Below, piece by piece: positions 5,790 to 5,891 of a stretch of DNA of 5,891 nucleotides (within the stretch, counting starts at the first letter, position 1; every line of letters begins with the position of its first letter). The stretch is from Planctomycetota bacterium. Lineage in GTDB: Bacteria > Planctomycetota > UBA11346. The stretch spans positions 1 to 5,891 of the forward strand of contig SLQH01000411.1 in the NCBI GenBank assembly GCA_007131555.1, written 5' to 3'. The notes beneath the pieces were generated by a model that saw only the letters and a program-made list of their open reading frames with translations, was not told the origin of the DNA and made no database searches. A program made the translations under genes and the position numbers.

Positions 5790-5891
5790 ATGCCGTCCAG
5801 GTCTGGGCGATGGAGTGTTGATGTCATCATATGCCATACCAAGCGTGCCTCGGATGGTCGCTCCGAGGGTATTCTCAAAGAGGATTTCAGG
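5790..5891 (+). CDS. Start of an unrecognised gene, cut by the right edge (frame uncertain)
   Basis: Two plus-strand frames stay open to the window end. One starts at ATG 5790 (M-P-S-R-S-G-R-W-S-V-D-V-I-I-C), has AGGG eight bases upstream and covers 34 codons. The other starts at ATG 5821 (M-S-S-Y-A-I-P-S-V-P-R-M), has GGAG five bases upstream and covers about 23 codons. I favour the first slightly because it leaves a shorter gap after the pilus ATPase gene (25 bases) and reads like mixed soluble protein, but the second has the better-placed ribosome binding site. Too little sequence is present to name a family. The gene, if real, probably follows the pilus ATPase in the same transcript. Confidence 0.3.
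   Translation, partial: MPSRSGRWSVDVIICHTKRASDGRSEGILKEDFR

Overview
This is a high-GC bacterial window whose recognisable proteins read as proteobacterial: an Obg GTPase, a type IV pilus ATPase and a 6-phosphogluconate dehydrogenase. Third codon positions are strongly G/C in the well-known genes. I cannot fix the class from sequence alone. I see no tRNA, rRNA, CRISPR array, insertion sequence, integrase or attachment site.

Layout. (1) Positions 2-969, plus strand: two overlapping unrecognised genes. The first is a hypothetical protein probably cut by the left edge. The second is a small putative lipoprotein with a TPR-like C-terminus, joined to the first by an ATGA stop/start overlap. (2) Positions 970-1064: a convergent intergenic gap with a strong hairpin. 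(3) Positions 1065-3372, minus strand: a two-gene operon, first an SDR oxidoreductase resembling the D-mannonate (fructuronate) oxidoreductase branch, then gnd, 49 bases apart. (4) Positions 3373-3566: a divergent intergenic region with a possible minus-strand promoter and a hairpin ahead of the plus-strand gene. (5) Positions 3567-5764, plus strand: obg (ribosome-associated GTPase), a gap of 104 bases with a small GC hairpin, then a PilT/PilU-family ATPase. (6) Positions 5765-5891: a short tail in which a further plus-strand gene probably begins and runs off the right edge; its frame is ambiguous.

How the genes fit together. The SDR and gnd both handle sugar acids and probably form one transcription unit. 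Obg (ribosome assembly and GTP sensing) and the pilus ATPase (twitching motility) are functionally unrelated and adjacent only by position. No neighbouring rplU-rpmA genes precede obg, and no other pilus genes are visible. I find no evidence for a new multi-gene system. The items most worth a second look are the unknown gene 1/lipoprotein pair, two GTPase motif substitutions in Obg, and the SDR-gnd pairing.
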